Shown here one piece after another: positions 51,294 through 60,881 of a DNA stretch of 64,000 nt. The notes under the pieces are model-generated. The model searched no databases. It was given only the letters and a program-made list of their open reading frames with translations, and was not told the DNA's origin. Position numbers and translations under genes: made by a program. Each line of letters opens with the position of its first letter. Position 1 is the stretch's first letter. The stretch comes from Sphingomonas sp. Leaf20 (lineage in GTDB: Bacteria; Pseudomonadota; Alphaproteobacteria; Sphingomonadales; Sphingomonadaceae), in contig NZ_LMKN01000008.1 in the NCBI RefSeq assembly GCF_001421535.1, positions 381,979-445,978 on the forward strand, written 5' to 3'.

Positions 51294-51722
51294 TCAGTCC
51301 TTGCGGGTCAGCGCGACGCCGTAGAGTTCCATCCGGTGGTCGACGAGGCGGAAGCCGAGCTTTTCGGCGATCGCCTTCTGCAATTGCTCCAGCTCGGGAT
51401 CGACGAACTCGATGACCTTGCCGCTCTCGACGTCGATCAGGTGATCGTGATGCGCCTCGGGTGCGGGTTCGTAGCGTGCACGGCCGTCGCCGAAGTCATG
51501 ACGGTCGAGGATCCCGGCCTCTTCGAACAGGCGAACGGTGCGGTAGACGGTGGCGATCGAGATACCGGGGTCGATCGCGGATGCGCGCTCATACACCTTC
51601 TCGACATCGGGATGATCGTCCGCCTCGGACAGGACGCGCGCGATCACCCGGCGCTGTTCGGTGATACGCAAGCCCTTCTCGTTGCAGAGTGCTTCCAGAT
51701 CGATCTTGCGTGGCATTGTCAT
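51294..51722 (-). CDS. fur: Fur-family transcriptional regulator
   Basis: 142 aa (ATG at 51716 also possible). Winged helix with RITEQRRVIARVLSEADDHP and ISIATVYRTVRLFEEAGILD, then metal-binding HHDHLIDVESGKVIEFVDPE. No C-terminal CxxC zinc motif is present; the only cysteine is near residue 13. It is most likely the iron-responsive Fur, or an iron/manganese variant common in alphaproteobacteria. Downstream plsC follows 5 bp later, upstream is rimI. Confidence 0.93.
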   Translation of the reverse strand: MTMPRKIDLEALCNEKGLRITEQRRVIARVLSEADDHPDVEKVYERASAIDPGISIATVYRTVRLFEEAGILDRHDFGDGRARYEPAPEAHHDHLIDVESGKVIEFVDPELEQLQKAIAEKLGFRLVDHRMELYGVALTRKD

Positions 51723-51789
51723 TCCCTCGTTGCGACCCCTTTAGGGCCTTCACGCTGTTGCGAAAAGGGATACTGACTCGCAATAAGTA

Positions 51790-52293
51790 CTATCGGGCGA
51801 TCTCACGCGAGAATGTATGGGCGTCGAACGCCTGACCCGTGCTTCCACGGTAATAGGCGCGACGCTCGCCGACCTTTGCAAAGCCATGCGCCTGATACAG
51901 GTCGACCGCGGCGTTTCCCGCGCGGACCTCAAGGTGGAGCCGGGTGATCGCCGCGGTCTGGCACGCCGCGATCACGCCGCGGAGCAGCGCGGTTCCCACG
52001 CCGCGTCGGTGGAAGTCGGGTGCGACCGCGATCAGCAGTAGCTCGGCTTCGTCCGCAATCATCCGGGTCATCGTGAAGCCGGCGGGCTGGTCGTCGACGA
52101 GCGCGATCGTGAGGTGGACGCCCGTCAGCGCGAGAACGCCGAGACACTGGCTGCGCGTCCAGGCTTCGCCGTAGCGGGGGTCGAACGCGCTGCGCATGAT
52201 CATGTCGACGAGCGCGAGGTCGCGCGCGTCGCCCGCGCGCAGCGTGACGATCTGGCCCGCGGCCCTGCGCGCGCCGACGGATCGGCCGAGCAT
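51790..52293 (-). CDS. rimI: Ribosomal-protein-alanine-like N-acetyltransferase
   Basis: 167 aa from the ATG at 52293, which overlaps the tsaB stop (TGATG). GNAT fold: AELLLIAVAPDFHRRGVGTA, LLRGVIAACQTAAITRLHLE and VRAGNAAVDLYQAHGFAKVG, with the R/Q-x-x-G-x-G/A acetyl-CoA loop. The order tsaB-rimI is standard and supports RimI rather than a generic acetyltransferase. Confidence 0.9.
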   Translation of the reverse strand: MLGRSVGARRAAGQIVTLRAGDARDLALVDMIMRSAFDPRYGEAWTRSQCLGVLALTGVHLTIALVDDQPAGFTMTRMIADEAELLLIAVAPDFHRRGVGTALLRGVIAACQTAAITRLHLEVRAGNAAVDLYQAHGFAKVGERRAYYRGSTGQAFDAHTFSREIAR

Positions 52294-52910
52294 CACCGCG
52301 GCACGGACGGCTTGGCGTCGGGCGCACGACCATAGATCGGCCGCGGCGCGAGGCGGGTCAGCGTCGCCGGCAGCAACGCGGCGGCGGCGGCATCGGGAAG
52401 CATGTCGGTAAGATCGAGATCGACGCCAAGATCGGCGAGCCAGCGCACGCCGTTGCCCACTGCGCGCCGTCCCGCCAGCGCAGCAAGCGCATCGCCAGGC
52501 TTCAGCGACTCCATCGGGGAGCACGGCGTCAGATCGGCATTGAAGGCCTGCATGAAGACCTCACCGTGACCGCCTTCGAGAATCACTGCAATATCATCGG
52601 TTAACCGGTCGGAAAAACCCATCGCTGCGATAAGCGGTAACGCCGAGAAGCCCGCGATCTCGGCGCCCCAGCCAAGCGCCAATCCGCGCGCGGCGGCGAT
52701 CCCGACCCGGATGCCGGTGAAGCTGCCAGGACCACAGTCGACCAGCACCCGCCCGGCGCGACCGCCACCCGGCAGCGCGGCGACCATCGGGATCAGCCGT
52801 TCCGCATGCCCGCGACCGACGACGTCGTGGAGGCGCGCAACGACCGCGCCGTCCTCGATCAGCGCGACCGAACATGCGGTGGTGGATGTCTCGATGATCA
52901 GCGTGCGCAC
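52293..52910 (-). CDS. tsaB: tRNA threonylcarbamoyladenosine biosynthesis protein TsaB
   Basis: 205 aa. Actin/Hsp70-like N-terminal half: RTLIIETSTTACSVALIEDG, CGPGSFTGIRVGIAAARGLA, ILEGGHGEVFMQAF (usually D-A-R-R/G). It is the non-catalytic partner of TsaD/TsaE in t6A37 formation. The gene is translationally coupled to rimI. Confidence 0.94.
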   Translation of the reverse strand: MRTLIIETSTTACSVALIEDGAVVARLHDVVGRGHAERLIPMVAALPGGGRAGRVLVDCGPGSFTGIRVGIAAARGLALGWGAEIAGFSALPLIAAMGFSDRLTDDIAVILEGGHGEVFMQAFNADLTPCSPMESLKPGDALAALAGRRAVGNGVRWLADLGVDLDLTDMLPDAAAAALLPATLTRLAPRPIYGRAPDAKPSVPR

Positions 52911-52997
52911 GTCGTTGTTCCTGTCGCCCCGGGAAGGGACCTCACCCTGAAGACGTCCCGATGCCCGCCATAACCCATTCCGCGGAACGGGCCGTCG

Positions 52998-53591
52998 TCA
53001 CGCGACCGTGTTGAATTTTGCGAAATCGGGGCGCGGCGAGCGATCGTGGATCGAGGCGGGGTCGCCATGGCCGAGCGTCGAGATGAAGTTCGTCCGCACC
53101 GCAGGCGTGTCGGAGAAGAACGCCGCGTCCACCTTGCCTGCGTCGAACCCCGACATCGGTCCGGTGTCGAGCCCGAGCATCCGTGCCGCGATGATGAAAT
53201 ACGCGCCCTGCAGGGTCGAGTTGCGGAACGCCGATGCTGCGCGAAGTTCGGCATTGCCGTCGAACCAGGACTTCGCATCGACGTGCGGGAACAGTTCGGG
53301 CAGATGCTCGTGAAATTCGGTATCCATGCCGATGATCACCGATACCGGCGCGTTCAGGATCTTGGGCTGGTTCTGCGCGCTGCAGGCGTCGGCGAGCTTG
53401 CGCTTCGATTCGTCGCTGACGCACCAGATCAATCGCGCAGGCATCTGATTGGCAGATGTCGGGCCCCATTTCATCAGATCCCAGATCGCGACGAGCTCCG
53501 CCTGCGAGACGGGCGTGTCGGTATAGCCGTTATAGCTGCGCGCCTGGCGGAAGACCGCATCGAGAACGCCGTCGTCGAGTTTGGCGGGCAT
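52998..53591 (-). CDS. Nitroreductase family protein (malonic semialdehyde reductase/RutE type)
   Basis: 197 aa from the ATG at 53591, which overlaps the nfu stop (TGATG). FMN-nitroreductase fold: FRQARSYNGYTDTPVSQAEL, WDLMKWGPTSANQMPARLIW, SAFRNSTLQGAYFIIAARML, GLDTGPMSGFDAGKVDAAFF. These match RutE/YcdJ-like reductases of 3-hydroxypropanoate metabolism. No other rut genes are in view, so a general nitroreductase role is possible. Confidence 0.88.
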   Translation of the reverse strand: MPAKLDDGVLDAVFRQARSYNGYTDTPVSQAELVAIWDLMKWGPTSANQMPARLIWCVSDESKRKLADACSAQNQPKILNAPVSVIIGMDTEFHEHLPELFPHVDAKSWFDGNAELRAASAFRNSTLQGAYFIIAARMLGLDTGPMSGFDAGKVDAAFFSDTPAVRTNFISTLGHGDPASIHDRSPRPDFAKFNTVA

Positions 53592-54163
53592 CAAACGGCT
53601 CTCACCTCGGTAACCTCGGGGACATAATATTTGAGCAGCTGCTCGATCCCGTTCTTCAACGTCGCGCTCGACGACGGGCAGCCCGCGCAGGCGCCCTGGA
53701 GCTGGAGGAACACCTTGCCCTTGTCGAACCCGCGATAGACGATGTCGCCGCCGTCATTGGCCACCGCAGGGCGAACGCGCGTGTCGATCAGCTCGCGGAT
53801 CTGCGCGACGATGTCGGCATCCGCAGGATCGTCGCTCAACACGGTCTCGTCGGCGGGGACCGAGAATCCAGCGCTGGCGGGGCGGAACAACGGCATCGCC
53901 GCGGAGAAATGATCGAGCATGATCGCCAGCACGTCGGGCTTCAGGTCGGACCAGGCGGTGCCGGGCGCGGCGGTGACCGAGACGAAGTCGCGACCGAAGA
54001 ACACGCCCGTCACGTCGCCGAGGCCAAAGATCGCATCGGCGAGCGAACTCGCTTCGGCCTCCTCTGGCGTGGCGAAGTCGCGGGTGCCGGATTCCATGAC
54101 GGTGCGTCCGGGCAGGAACTTCAGCGTCGCGGGGTTCGGGGTGGATTCCGTTTCGATCAACAT
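53591..54163 (-). CDS. nfu: NfuA/Nfu-type iron-sulfur scaffold protein
   Basis: 190 aa from the ATG at 54163. An Nfu_N domain (IETESTPNPATLKFLPGRTV, LADAIFGLGDVTGVFFGRDF) and a NifU C-terminal domain with the CxxC site (LQLQGACAGCPSSSATLKNG). It carries Fe-S clusters to apo-targets such as lipoyl synthase and MiaB. It is coupled to the nitroreductase gene. Confidence 0.95.
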   Translation of the reverse strand: MLIETESTPNPATLKFLPGRTVMESGTRDFATPEEAEASSLADAIFGLGDVTGVFFGRDFVSVTAAPGTAWSDLKPDVLAIMLDHFSAAMPLFRPASAGFSVPADETVLSDDPADADIVAQIRELIDTRVRPAVANDGGDIVYRGFDKGKVFLQLQGACAGCPSSSATLKNGIEQLLKYYVPEVTEVRAV

Positions 54164-54241
54164 AGAAGGGCATGTGGCCCGGGCGGGGCGGGGGATCAAG
54201 CGGGGAACGGGAAACGGTTTCTTTCGCGCGGCACAGCGCGA

Positions 54242-54979
54242 TCAGACGTCGAGCTGTTTGACCGCGGCGTTCCAGTCGCCGATGTTGCGGACCGCATCCT
54301 GGACGAACGCCGAACGCCGGACGACGTTGAGGAACAGGTCGGCGATCCACTTGCCCGGATTGCGCAACGGGCGTTCGAACTGGATCAGCAACACCACGCG
54401 CGTCCCGCACGTGTCGTTCCAGACCTCGTGGTTATAGGTGTCGTCGAAGACCAAAGTCTCGCCCTCCGACCAGCGAACCGTGCGGTTGTGGACGCGCATG
54501 CGGACATCGCCGTCGCGCGGCACGATCAGGCCGAGGTGGCAGGTGATCAGCCCCTTGGTCACGCCGCGATGCTCGGGGATATGCGTGCCGGGTGCCAGGA
54601 TCGAGAAGAACGCGCTGTTGAGCCCGGGAATCGTCGCGACCAGATCGCGGGTCTTCGGGCAGCGATCGAGATTGTCGTCGATCGGATAGCCATAGCCCCA
54701 CAGGAAGAAGGACCGCCATTTGTCGACCTCGGCGATCGCGCGGTGATCGGGCGAGATCGTGGCCAGGCTGGGCGAGGCCTCGCCGCGCAGCGCGACCGAT
54801 ACCGCCTCGTCGCGAATGTCCTGCCAATGCTCGCGCAGATGCTGCGTCCAGGCGAAGTCGCGAACGTCGAGGACGGGCTCGTTCGAGACCAGCGACGAGG
54901 AGGCGATGAGCGTGTCGAAGACGCCGCGCAGATGCTTGCCGACGCGGATGATCAGCGGGCGGCCGGGTTCGGCCTGCAT
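54242..54979 (-). CDS. Aspartyl/asparaginyl beta-hydroxylase family protein
   Basis: 245 aa from the ATG at 54979; ATGs at 55108 (with GGAG 5 nt upstream) and 55126 would add 43-49 low-complexity residues. Fe(II)/2-oxoglutarate-dependent fold: FSILAPGTHIPEHRGVTKGL (first His), DGDVRMRVHNRTVRWSEGET, VFDDTYNHEVWNDTCGTRVV (second His). Relatives include LpxO, which hydroxylates lipid A acyl chains, and others of unknown target. It is divergent from the M16 protease gene. Confidence 0.85.
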   Translation of the reverse strand: MQAEPGRPLIIRVGKHLRGVFDTLIASSSLVSNEPVLDVRDFAWTQHLREHWQDIRDEAVSVALRGEASPSLATISPDHRAIAEVDKWRSFFLWGYGYPIDDNLDRCPKTRDLVATIPGLNSAFFSILAPGTHIPEHRGVTKGLITCHLGLIVPRDGDVRMRVHNRTVRWSEGETLVFDDTYNHEVWNDTCGTRVVLLIQFERPLRNPGKWIADLFLNVVRRSAFVQDAVRNIGDWNAAVKQLDV

Positions 54980-55288
54980 CTTCGCCCCGGGGACGGGCGC
55001 GCCGGATATGACGTTCAGATCGGGGACCAGGTGATCGCCCCGCGACGGCCCGCGGCCAAATTTTCGCGATTGTACAGGCAGGTGTCCTGCATGGCCTTCC
55101 ACAAGCATTCGCGCTCCATTTGGCATCCGCCGTCAACATCGTCGGCTCGCGGCCTTCGAATGGTCGGCCGATATTGCAACTATGAGACGAAATGATGGCG
55201 TTTCTATGGGTTTGCCCGGATATCACGTCCGCACCCGCCACGGCGCCGCAGCGCTGGCGGAGCGCGGCGCGGGGCGCTACAGGGCGTC

Positions 55289-58282
55289 ATGGTGTCTTTA
55301 CCGCGTGCGCTCGGCGCTGCTCTTCTCCTGTCCCTCGTGGCCGGTCTTGCGATCCCCGTCAGCGGACAATCGGACTCCCCCGCCAAGCGTCGGGTCCCCG
55401 CGAAACCAGCGCCTGTCTCCAGCCAGGCGGCCGCCCCGCAGCCGCAGCGTCCCGTCCAGGTCGCGATGCCCGGCGAGGCGCCGACGCTGCCCGGACTGAC
55501 CGGCGTCGACACGACGGCCTGGCTGTACAAGGGCAGCGACCTCACGCGCGATCCCGAATGGAAGTTCGGGACGCTGCCCAACGGCGTGCGTTTCGCGGTG
55601 CGCAAGAACGGCGTTCCCCCCGGCCAGGTCTCGGTGCGCGTGCGGATCGACGCGGGATCGCTCAACGAGACCGATGACGAGCGCGGATACGCGCATTTCA
55701 TCGAGCATCTGTCGTTCCGCGGATCCGAATATGTTCCCGACGGCGAGGCGAAGCGCGTCTGGCAGCGGTTCGGCGCGACGTTCGGGTCGGACACCAACGC
55801 GCAGACGACGCCGACCTCGACGACGTACAAGCTCGACCTGCCCTCGGCGACCGAGGCGGGGCTCGACGAAAGCCTCAAGATCCTGTCGGGGATGATGGAA
55901 AAGCCCGTCCTGACCGATGCGACGGTCACGGCCGAACGTCCCGTCGTGCTCGCCGAGCAGCGTGAACAGCCGGGGCCGCAAGTGCGGATCGGGGATGCCG
56001 TGCGCTCGACCTTCTTTGCAGGCCAGCCGCTGGCGGATCGCTCGCCGATCGGCAGCATCAAGACGCTCGAGGCCGCGACCGGCGCGAGCATCAAGGCATT
56101 CCACGACCGCTGGTACCGGCCCGAGAACACCGTCGTGATCATTTCGGGCGACATGGACCCGACACTGTTCGGGCGGCTGGTCGTCAAGAACTTCGCCGAC
56201 TGGAAGGGCGCGGGTCCGTTCACCCCGGCGCCGAGCTTCGGCAAGCCCGACCCGAGCGCGCCCGCCGCGACGACGATCGCCGAATCGTCGCTGCCCGCGA
56301 TCGTCACGCTCGGCGTGGTACGCCCCTGGGTCTACAAGGACGACACCGCGATCATGAACCAGACGCGGCTGGTCGACGTTCTCGCCACCCGCCTGATCAG
56401 CCGCCGGCTCGAAACGCGCGCGCGTGCGGGCGGCAGCTATCTCCAGGCGGGCGTGTCGATCGACGACGTATCGCGCTCCGCGAACCTGACCAGCGTCAAC
56501 ATCGTGCCGATCGGTACGAACTGGGAAGCCGCGCTGAAGGACGTGCGCGCGGTCATCTTCGACGCGCAGACCAACGCGCCGAGCCAGGCCGAGGTCGACC
56601 GCGAATATGCCGATTTCGACACCATCATGCGCACGCAGGTCGAAACCGCCCGCGTCGAGGCGGGGGCGCGACAGGCCGACGACATGGTCGGAGCCCTCGA
56701 CATCCGCGAGACGGTCGCCGGGCCTGAAACCTCGTACAAGATCCTTCAGGATGCCAAGGCCAAGGGCATGTTCACGCCCGCCACGTTGCTGGCGGCGTCG
56801 AAGCGCATCTTCGAAGGAACCGCGACGCGTGCGCTGGTCAACACGATCACGCCCGATTCGACCGCAGCCGCCAAGCTTGAAGCGGCGCTGAAGGCGGATG
56901 TCAGCGGGCTTGCGGGCACGCGTCGCCAGCAGAATGCGGTGACATTCGCCGCGCTGCCGTCGCTCGGCAAGCCCGGCGCGATCGCGTCGCGCGCCAAGAT
57001 CGCCGCGTTCGACATGGAGCAGGTGAATTTCGCGAACGGCACGCGGTTGCTGCTGTTTCCCAACACGGGCGAGACCGGCCGCGTCTATGTGCGGGTCCGG
57101 TTCGGACGCGGGTATCAGGCGATCCCGTCCAACCGTCCAAGCCCCGCATGGGCGGGCGATCTCGCGCTGGTCGCAAGTGGCGTCGGCAAGCTCGACCAGG
57201 GCGATCTCGACCAGCTGACGGCGGGACGGCGGATCGGGCTCGATTTCGGGATCGACGACGATGCCTTCACGCTCGGCGCGCTGACGTCGCCGGCCGACTA
57301 TGCGGATCAGCTGAAGCTGATGGCGGCCAAGCTCGCTTTCCCGGCATGGGACGCGGCGCCGGTGGCGCGCGCGCGCGCGGCGGCACTGGCGGCGTTCGCG
57401 GGGTATGACTCGTCCCCCGACGGCGTCCTGTCGCGCGATCTCGAAGGCCTGCTCCGCGATGGCGATCCGCGCTGGGGCACGCCATCGCGCAAGGCGGTCG
57501 AGACGCTCAACGCAAAGGACTTCCGCAAGTTCTGGGAGCCGGTGCTCGCGACGGGGCCGATCGAGGTCTCGGTGTTCGGCGACGTGAAGACCGAAGAGGC
57601 GGTGGCGGCGGTTGCCAACAGCTTCGGCGCGATGGCGGCGCGCAAGGCGTCGACCAGCACCGGCGCACCGGTCGGCTTCCCCGCCCACGTGGCGACGCCG
57701 GTGATGCGGACGCATACCGGCCCGGAGAACCAGGCGGCGGCGGTCATCGCCTGGCCGACCGGCGGGGGCATCGCGGCGATCACCGACAGCCGCCGGCTCG
57801 ACGTGCTGGCACAGGTGTTCGCCGACAGGCTGTTCGAGCGGCTGCGGCAGGCGGCGGGCGCCAGCTACAGTCCGAACGTCCAGAGCCAGTGGCCGGTCGG
57901 AATGGACAGCGGCGGGCGGCTCGTCGCGATCGGCCAGGTCGCGCCCGAAAAGGTCGCGTTCTTCTTCGAGACCGCGCGCAAGATCGCGGCCGAGCTTGTC
58001 TCGACGCCGATCGCCGAGGACGAACTGCAGCGGATCAAGCGGCCGATGGGGCAGTACATCCTGCGTGCCTCGACCGGGAACCAGTTCTGGTTGCAGCAGC
58101 TCGGCGGCGCCACCTACGATCCGCGACGGATCGACGCGACCAAGCGGATCGCCGAGGATCTGGTCGCGACGACGCCTGCGGAGTTGCAGGCGATCGCGGC
58201 GAAGTATCTGCGGCCGGACCGCGACTGGACGATGGCAGTGGTGCCCGCTGCCGCGGCCGGGCCAAAGGCGCCAGCAAAATAG
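55289..58282 (+). CDS. M16 (insulinase/pitrilysin) family peptidase, exported
   Basis: 997 aa. Signal peptide (LGAALLLSLVAGLAIPVSGQ), Pro/Ala-rich spacer, then the catalytic M16 domain with YAHFIEHLSFRG, the inverted zinc motif HxxEH, and a downstream Glu in ERPVVLAEQRE. Further inactive-like M16 halves follow (HDRWYRPENTVVIISGDMDP; LFERLRQAAGASYSPNVQSQ). The four-domain length fits family M16. It probably degrades peptides in the periplasm or outer membrane. It is followed by a hairpin and a lipoprotein gene. Confidence 0.93.
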   Translation: MVSLPRALGAALLLSLVAGLAIPVSGQSDSPAKRRVPAKPAPVSSQAAAPQPQRPVQVAMPGEAPTLPGLTGVDTTAWLYKGSDLTRDPEWKFGTLPNGVRFAVRKNGVPPGQVSVRVRIDAGSLNETDDERGYAHFIEHLSFRGSEYVPDGEAKRVWQRFGATFGSDTNAQTTPTSTTYKLDLPSATEAGLDESLKILSGMMEKPVLTDATVTAERPVVLAEQREQPGPQVRIGDAVRSTFFAGQPLADRSPIGSIKTLEAATGASIKAFHDRWYRPENTVVIISGDMDPTLFGRLVVKNFADWKGAGPFTPAPSFGKPDPSAPAATTIAESSLPAIVTLGVVRPWVYKDDTAIMNQTRLVDVLATRLISRRLETRARAGGSYLQAGVSIDDVSRSANLTSVNIVPIGTNWEAALKDVRAVIFDAQTNAPSQAEVDREYADFDTIMRTQVETARVEAGARQADDMVGALDIRETVAGPETSYKILQDAKAKGMFTPATLLAASKRIFEGTATRALVNTITPDSTAAAKLEAALKADVSGLAGTRRQQNAVTFAALPSLGKPGAIASRAKIAAFDMEQVNFANGTRLLLFPNTGETGRVYVRVRFGRGYQAIPSNRPSPAWAGDLALVASGVGKLDQGDLDQLTAGRRIGLDFGIDDDAFTLGALTSPADYADQLKLMAAKLAFPAWDAAPVARARAAALAAFAGYDSSPDGVLSRDLEGLLRDGDPRWGTPSRKAVETLNAKDFRKFWEPVLATGPIEVSVFGDVKTEEAVAAVANSFGAMAARKASTSTGAPVGFPAHVATPVMRTHTGPENQAAAVIAWPTGGGIAAITDSRRLDVLAQVFADRLFERLRQAAGASYSPNVQSQWPVGMDSGGRLVAIGQVAPEKVAFFFETARKIAAELVSTPIAEDELQRIKRPMGQYILRASTGNQFWLQQLGGATYDPRRIDATKRIAEDLVATTPAELQAIAAKYLRPDRDWTMAVVPAAAAGPKAPAK

Positions 58283-58288
58283 CACGGG

Positions 58289-58308
58289 GGCCGGGGGCAA
58301 CCCCGGCC
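58289..58308 (+). terminator. Terminator-like hairpin after the M16 peptidase gene
   Basis: GGCCGGGG-GCAA-CCCCGGCC, an 8-bp perfect stem beginning 7 bp past the stop. The loop GCAA is GNRA-type. No U-tract. Confidence 0.55.
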
Positions 58309-58461
58309 GACCCGAAGCGCGCGCTCCCGGCGGCAAAAAGTTCCCTCGCCCGGCGTCGAACGGCGTAATTTCAGCGCAGTTGGTCGAACATCGCGCCCGG
58401 GGGCCGGATCGATCGCCGGGTCGCGGGCGTTGCTAAGTCGTTCATACCCGGGAGTGTATTG

Positions 58462-58965
58462 ATGAATAAGACGTGGTTAGCGCTGGCGGTTGCCGGCGGA
58501 CTGGGCGTGTCCGCCTGTTCGGGCTCGGCCTCGAACGAAATGGGCACTGCGAACGATACGGGCGCAACGAATGACTCGGGCGACGCGATGGTGTCACTGC
58601 GCAATCTGGGCGAATCGAACATCGCGGCGCCGGCACCGGCGTCGTTCACGGTGAAGGGCGATCTGATCCCCACCCCGTCGGACACCGCGTCGCGGTATTT
58701 CCTGTTGCGCGAACGGCGGGCGATCGGCGGCACCGTGATCGCGATCATCCGGCAGGAGCATGCCGGGCGCGTCGCCTATGCCCGCACCGAAGTCGATTGC
58801 GAGCACCGCCTGTTCCATGTGCTCGGCGTCGCCGCCCGACGCTCGCTGGTCGAGACGACGATCGCGTATGACGGCCCGCTGCGGCCGATCGAGGGGCTGC
58901 CCCTGCGCGAGGAGCTTGCGACCTATGTGTGCAAGCGGAGCAACATCCCGCTCGGCGCGGCCTGA
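58462..58965 (+). CDS. Lipoprotein of unknown function
   Basis: 167 aa from the ATG at 58462 (a TTG directly before it is also in frame); GGGAG lies upstream. Lipobox VSA-C in LAVAGGLGVSACSGS. A Thr/Asn/Ser-rich spacer is followed by a compact domain, SRYFLLRERRAIGGTVIAII and ARTEVDCEHRLFHVLGVAAR, ending RSNIPLGAA with two further cysteines (DCEH, VCKR). I recognise no family. Confidence 0.75.
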   Translation: MNKTWLALAVAGGLGVSACSGSASNEMGTANDTGATNDSGDAMVSLRNLGESNIAAPAPASFTVKGDLIPTPSDTASRYFLLRERRAIGGTVIAIIRQEHAGRVAYARTEVDCEHRLFHVLGVAARRSLVETTIAYDGPLRPIEGLPLREELATYVCKRSNIPLGAA

Positions 58966-58971
58966 ACGAGC

Positions 58972-58995
58972 GGGGCCCGCCACCGGCGGGTCCCC
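58972..58995. terminator. Hairpin between the lipoprotein and acyl-CoA synthetase genes
   Basis: GGGGCCCGCC / GGCGGGTCCCC: a ten-pair stem with one bulged T, between converging genes. Probably a shared terminator. Confidence 0.5.
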
Positions 58996-59015
58996 CGTGT
59001 CCGGGTGCGGTACGA

Positions 59016-60803
59016 TCAGCTTTTGTAAAGCGCGTCGAGCCGTTCGCCATAGGCCTGCCGAATGACGTGACGCCGGATCTTCAGGCTCGGCGTCAGTTGT
59101 TCGTTCTCGATCGCGAACGGCCCGTCCGCAAGGACGAAGCGCCGGACGCGTTCGGTCACCGTCAGATCCTTGTTCACGCGCTCGATCGCATGACCGATCG
59201 CGGTGCGATATTCGCTGTTCTCGGCGAGTTTTCCGAAGCTGCAGACGTCACCATTCGCCGCACACCATTGCTGCGTCCATTCGGGATCGGCGACGACCAG
59301 CGCGACCATGTACGGACGCTTGTCGCCCGCGATCATCGCCTGGACGATCTCGGGCTGGAGCGTGAGCATCCCCTCGATCTTCTGCGGGGCGACATTCTCG
59401 CCCTTGTCGTTGATGATCAGGTCCTTCTTGCGATCGGTGATGCGGATGCGACCCTTGTCGTCGATCTCGCCGACGTCGCCGGTGTGCAGCCACCCGTCCT
59501 TGAGCACCTTCGCGGTCTCGGCGTCGTTGCGCCAATAGCCGTGCATGACGAGCTCGCCGCGCACCAGGATCTCGCCATCCTCGGCGATCCGCACCTCGGT
59601 ATCCTTGAGCGGCGGGCCGACCGAGTCCATCCGCACGCCGGCTTGCGGGCGGTTGCACGAGATGACGGGCGCGGCCTCGGTCTGGCCATAGCCCTGGAGG
59701 AAGGTCAGGCCGATCGATTCGAAGAACAGCCCGACCTCCGGATTGAGCGGCGCGCCGCCGGAGATCATCGCCTTCAGTCGGCCGCCGAACTTCTTCGCGA
59801 TCTTCGGCTTGAACAGGGTCGCGACGGCGGCCTGCGCCGGGCGGTCGATCAGGCGGAGCTTGCCCGCATAGCGCCTGGCGCCGATGTCGAGCGCGCGGGC
59901 GAGCAGATAGGCGGACGCGCCGCCCTGTTTCTCGATGGTCTTCGAGATGCGCGTGCGCAGCACCTCGAACAGACGGGGGACGACGAACATGATCGTCGGG
60001 CGCGTCTCCTCGATGTTCGCGGCGAGCTTTTCGAGGCCTTCGGCATAATAGATCTGGCCGCCCAAGGAGATCGGGAAATGCTGGCCGCCGGTATGTTCAT
60101 AGGCGTGGCTGAGCGGCAGGAACGAGAGGAAGACCTCGTCGTCCCAGCCGAAATCCTCCGAGATCACCGTGGCGCATCCGGCGCAATTGTGGAGGATCGC
60201 GCCGTGATGCTGCATCACGCCGCGCGGGGCGCCGCCGGTGCCCGAGGTGTAGATGATGCAGGCGAGATCGTCGCGGGTGAAAGTCGCACGCGCCGCCGCC
60301 GCCTCGGGCGTGGTCGGGTGCGCGGCGATCAGCGCGTGCCAGTTGTGGAAATCGATCGAGGCGGGGACGCGCATGTCCTCGAGCCCGATCACGATCTGCG
60401 CCTGGTTCGAGCGCAGGACCGCGGGGAGCACGGTCTTCGCCAGCTTCGCGGTCGAGACGATGATCGCGCAGGCGCCCGCATTCTCGATGATGTGGAGGTG
60501 ATCGCGTTCGGTGTTGGTGACATAGGTCGGCACCGTCACGCAGCCCGCCGCCATGATCGCGAGGTCGCTGAGGCACCATTCGGGGCGATTCTCGGCGACC
60601 AGCATCACCCGGTCGCCGGGCTTCAGGCCGATCGCGGTCAGTGCGGTGGCGAGGCTCGCCACCTGACGCGCGGCGTCCGCCCAGCTGGTTGCGACCCAGC
60701 TGCCGCTCTGCTTGGTCCAGAGGAACGGTGCGTCACCCCGCTCGGCGGCGCGCGTGAAGAACATCGTGACGAGGTTCGGGAATCGTTCGAGCTGGCGGGG
60801 CAT
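59016..60803 (-). CDS. AMP-dependent long-chain acyl-CoA synthetase
   Basis: 595 aa from the ATG at 60803. ANL-superfamily motifs: IIYTSGTGGAPRGVMQHHGA, the core GYGQTEAAPVI, WLHTGDVGEIDDKGRIRITD and the C-terminal lysine region KIRRHVIRQAYGERLDALYK. The N-terminal FPNLVTMFFTRAAERGDAPF and LKPGDRVMLVAENRPEWCLS are typical of FadD15-like synthetases. It activates fatty acids for beta-oxidation or lipid synthesis. Confidence 0.93.
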   Translation of the reverse strand: MPRQLERFPNLVTMFFTRAAERGDAPFLWTKQSGSWVATSWADAARQVASLATALTAIGLKPGDRVMLVAENRPEWCLSDLAIMAAGCVTVPTYVTNTERDHLHIIENAGACAIIVSTAKLAKTVLPAVLRSNQAQIVIGLEDMRVPASIDFHNWHALIAAHPTTPEAAAARATFTRDDLACIIYTSGTGGAPRGVMQHHGAILHNCAGCATVISEDFGWDDEVFLSFLPLSHAYEHTGGQHFPISLGGQIYYAEGLEKLAANIEETRPTIMFVVPRLFEVLRTRISKTIEKQGGASAYLLARALDIGARRYAGKLRLIDRPAQAAVATLFKPKIAKKFGGRLKAMISGGAPLNPEVGLFFESIGLTFLQGYGQTEAAPVISCNRPQAGVRMDSVGPPLKDTEVRIAEDGEILVRGELVMHGYWRNDAETAKVLKDGWLHTGDVGEIDDKGRIRITDRKKDLIINDKGENVAPQKIEGMLTLQPEIVQAMIAGDKRPYMVALVVADPEWTQQWCAANGDVCSFGKLAENSEYRTAIGHAIERVNKDLTVTERVRRFVLADGPFAIENEQLTPSLKIRRHVIRQAYGERLDALYKS

Positions 60804-60881
60804 GGTCTCTCCTGGGGCGCTCTTGCTGCTCGATATTCGACACTGCGGCATGCTTCAAAGCACGGGCAGTATAACAATATT

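Noticed and set aside
55298..58336. 1012-aa minus-strand frame opposite the M16 peptidase
   Set aside because: It is a full-length shadow of the peptidase, with His/Arg-rich composition and no domain.
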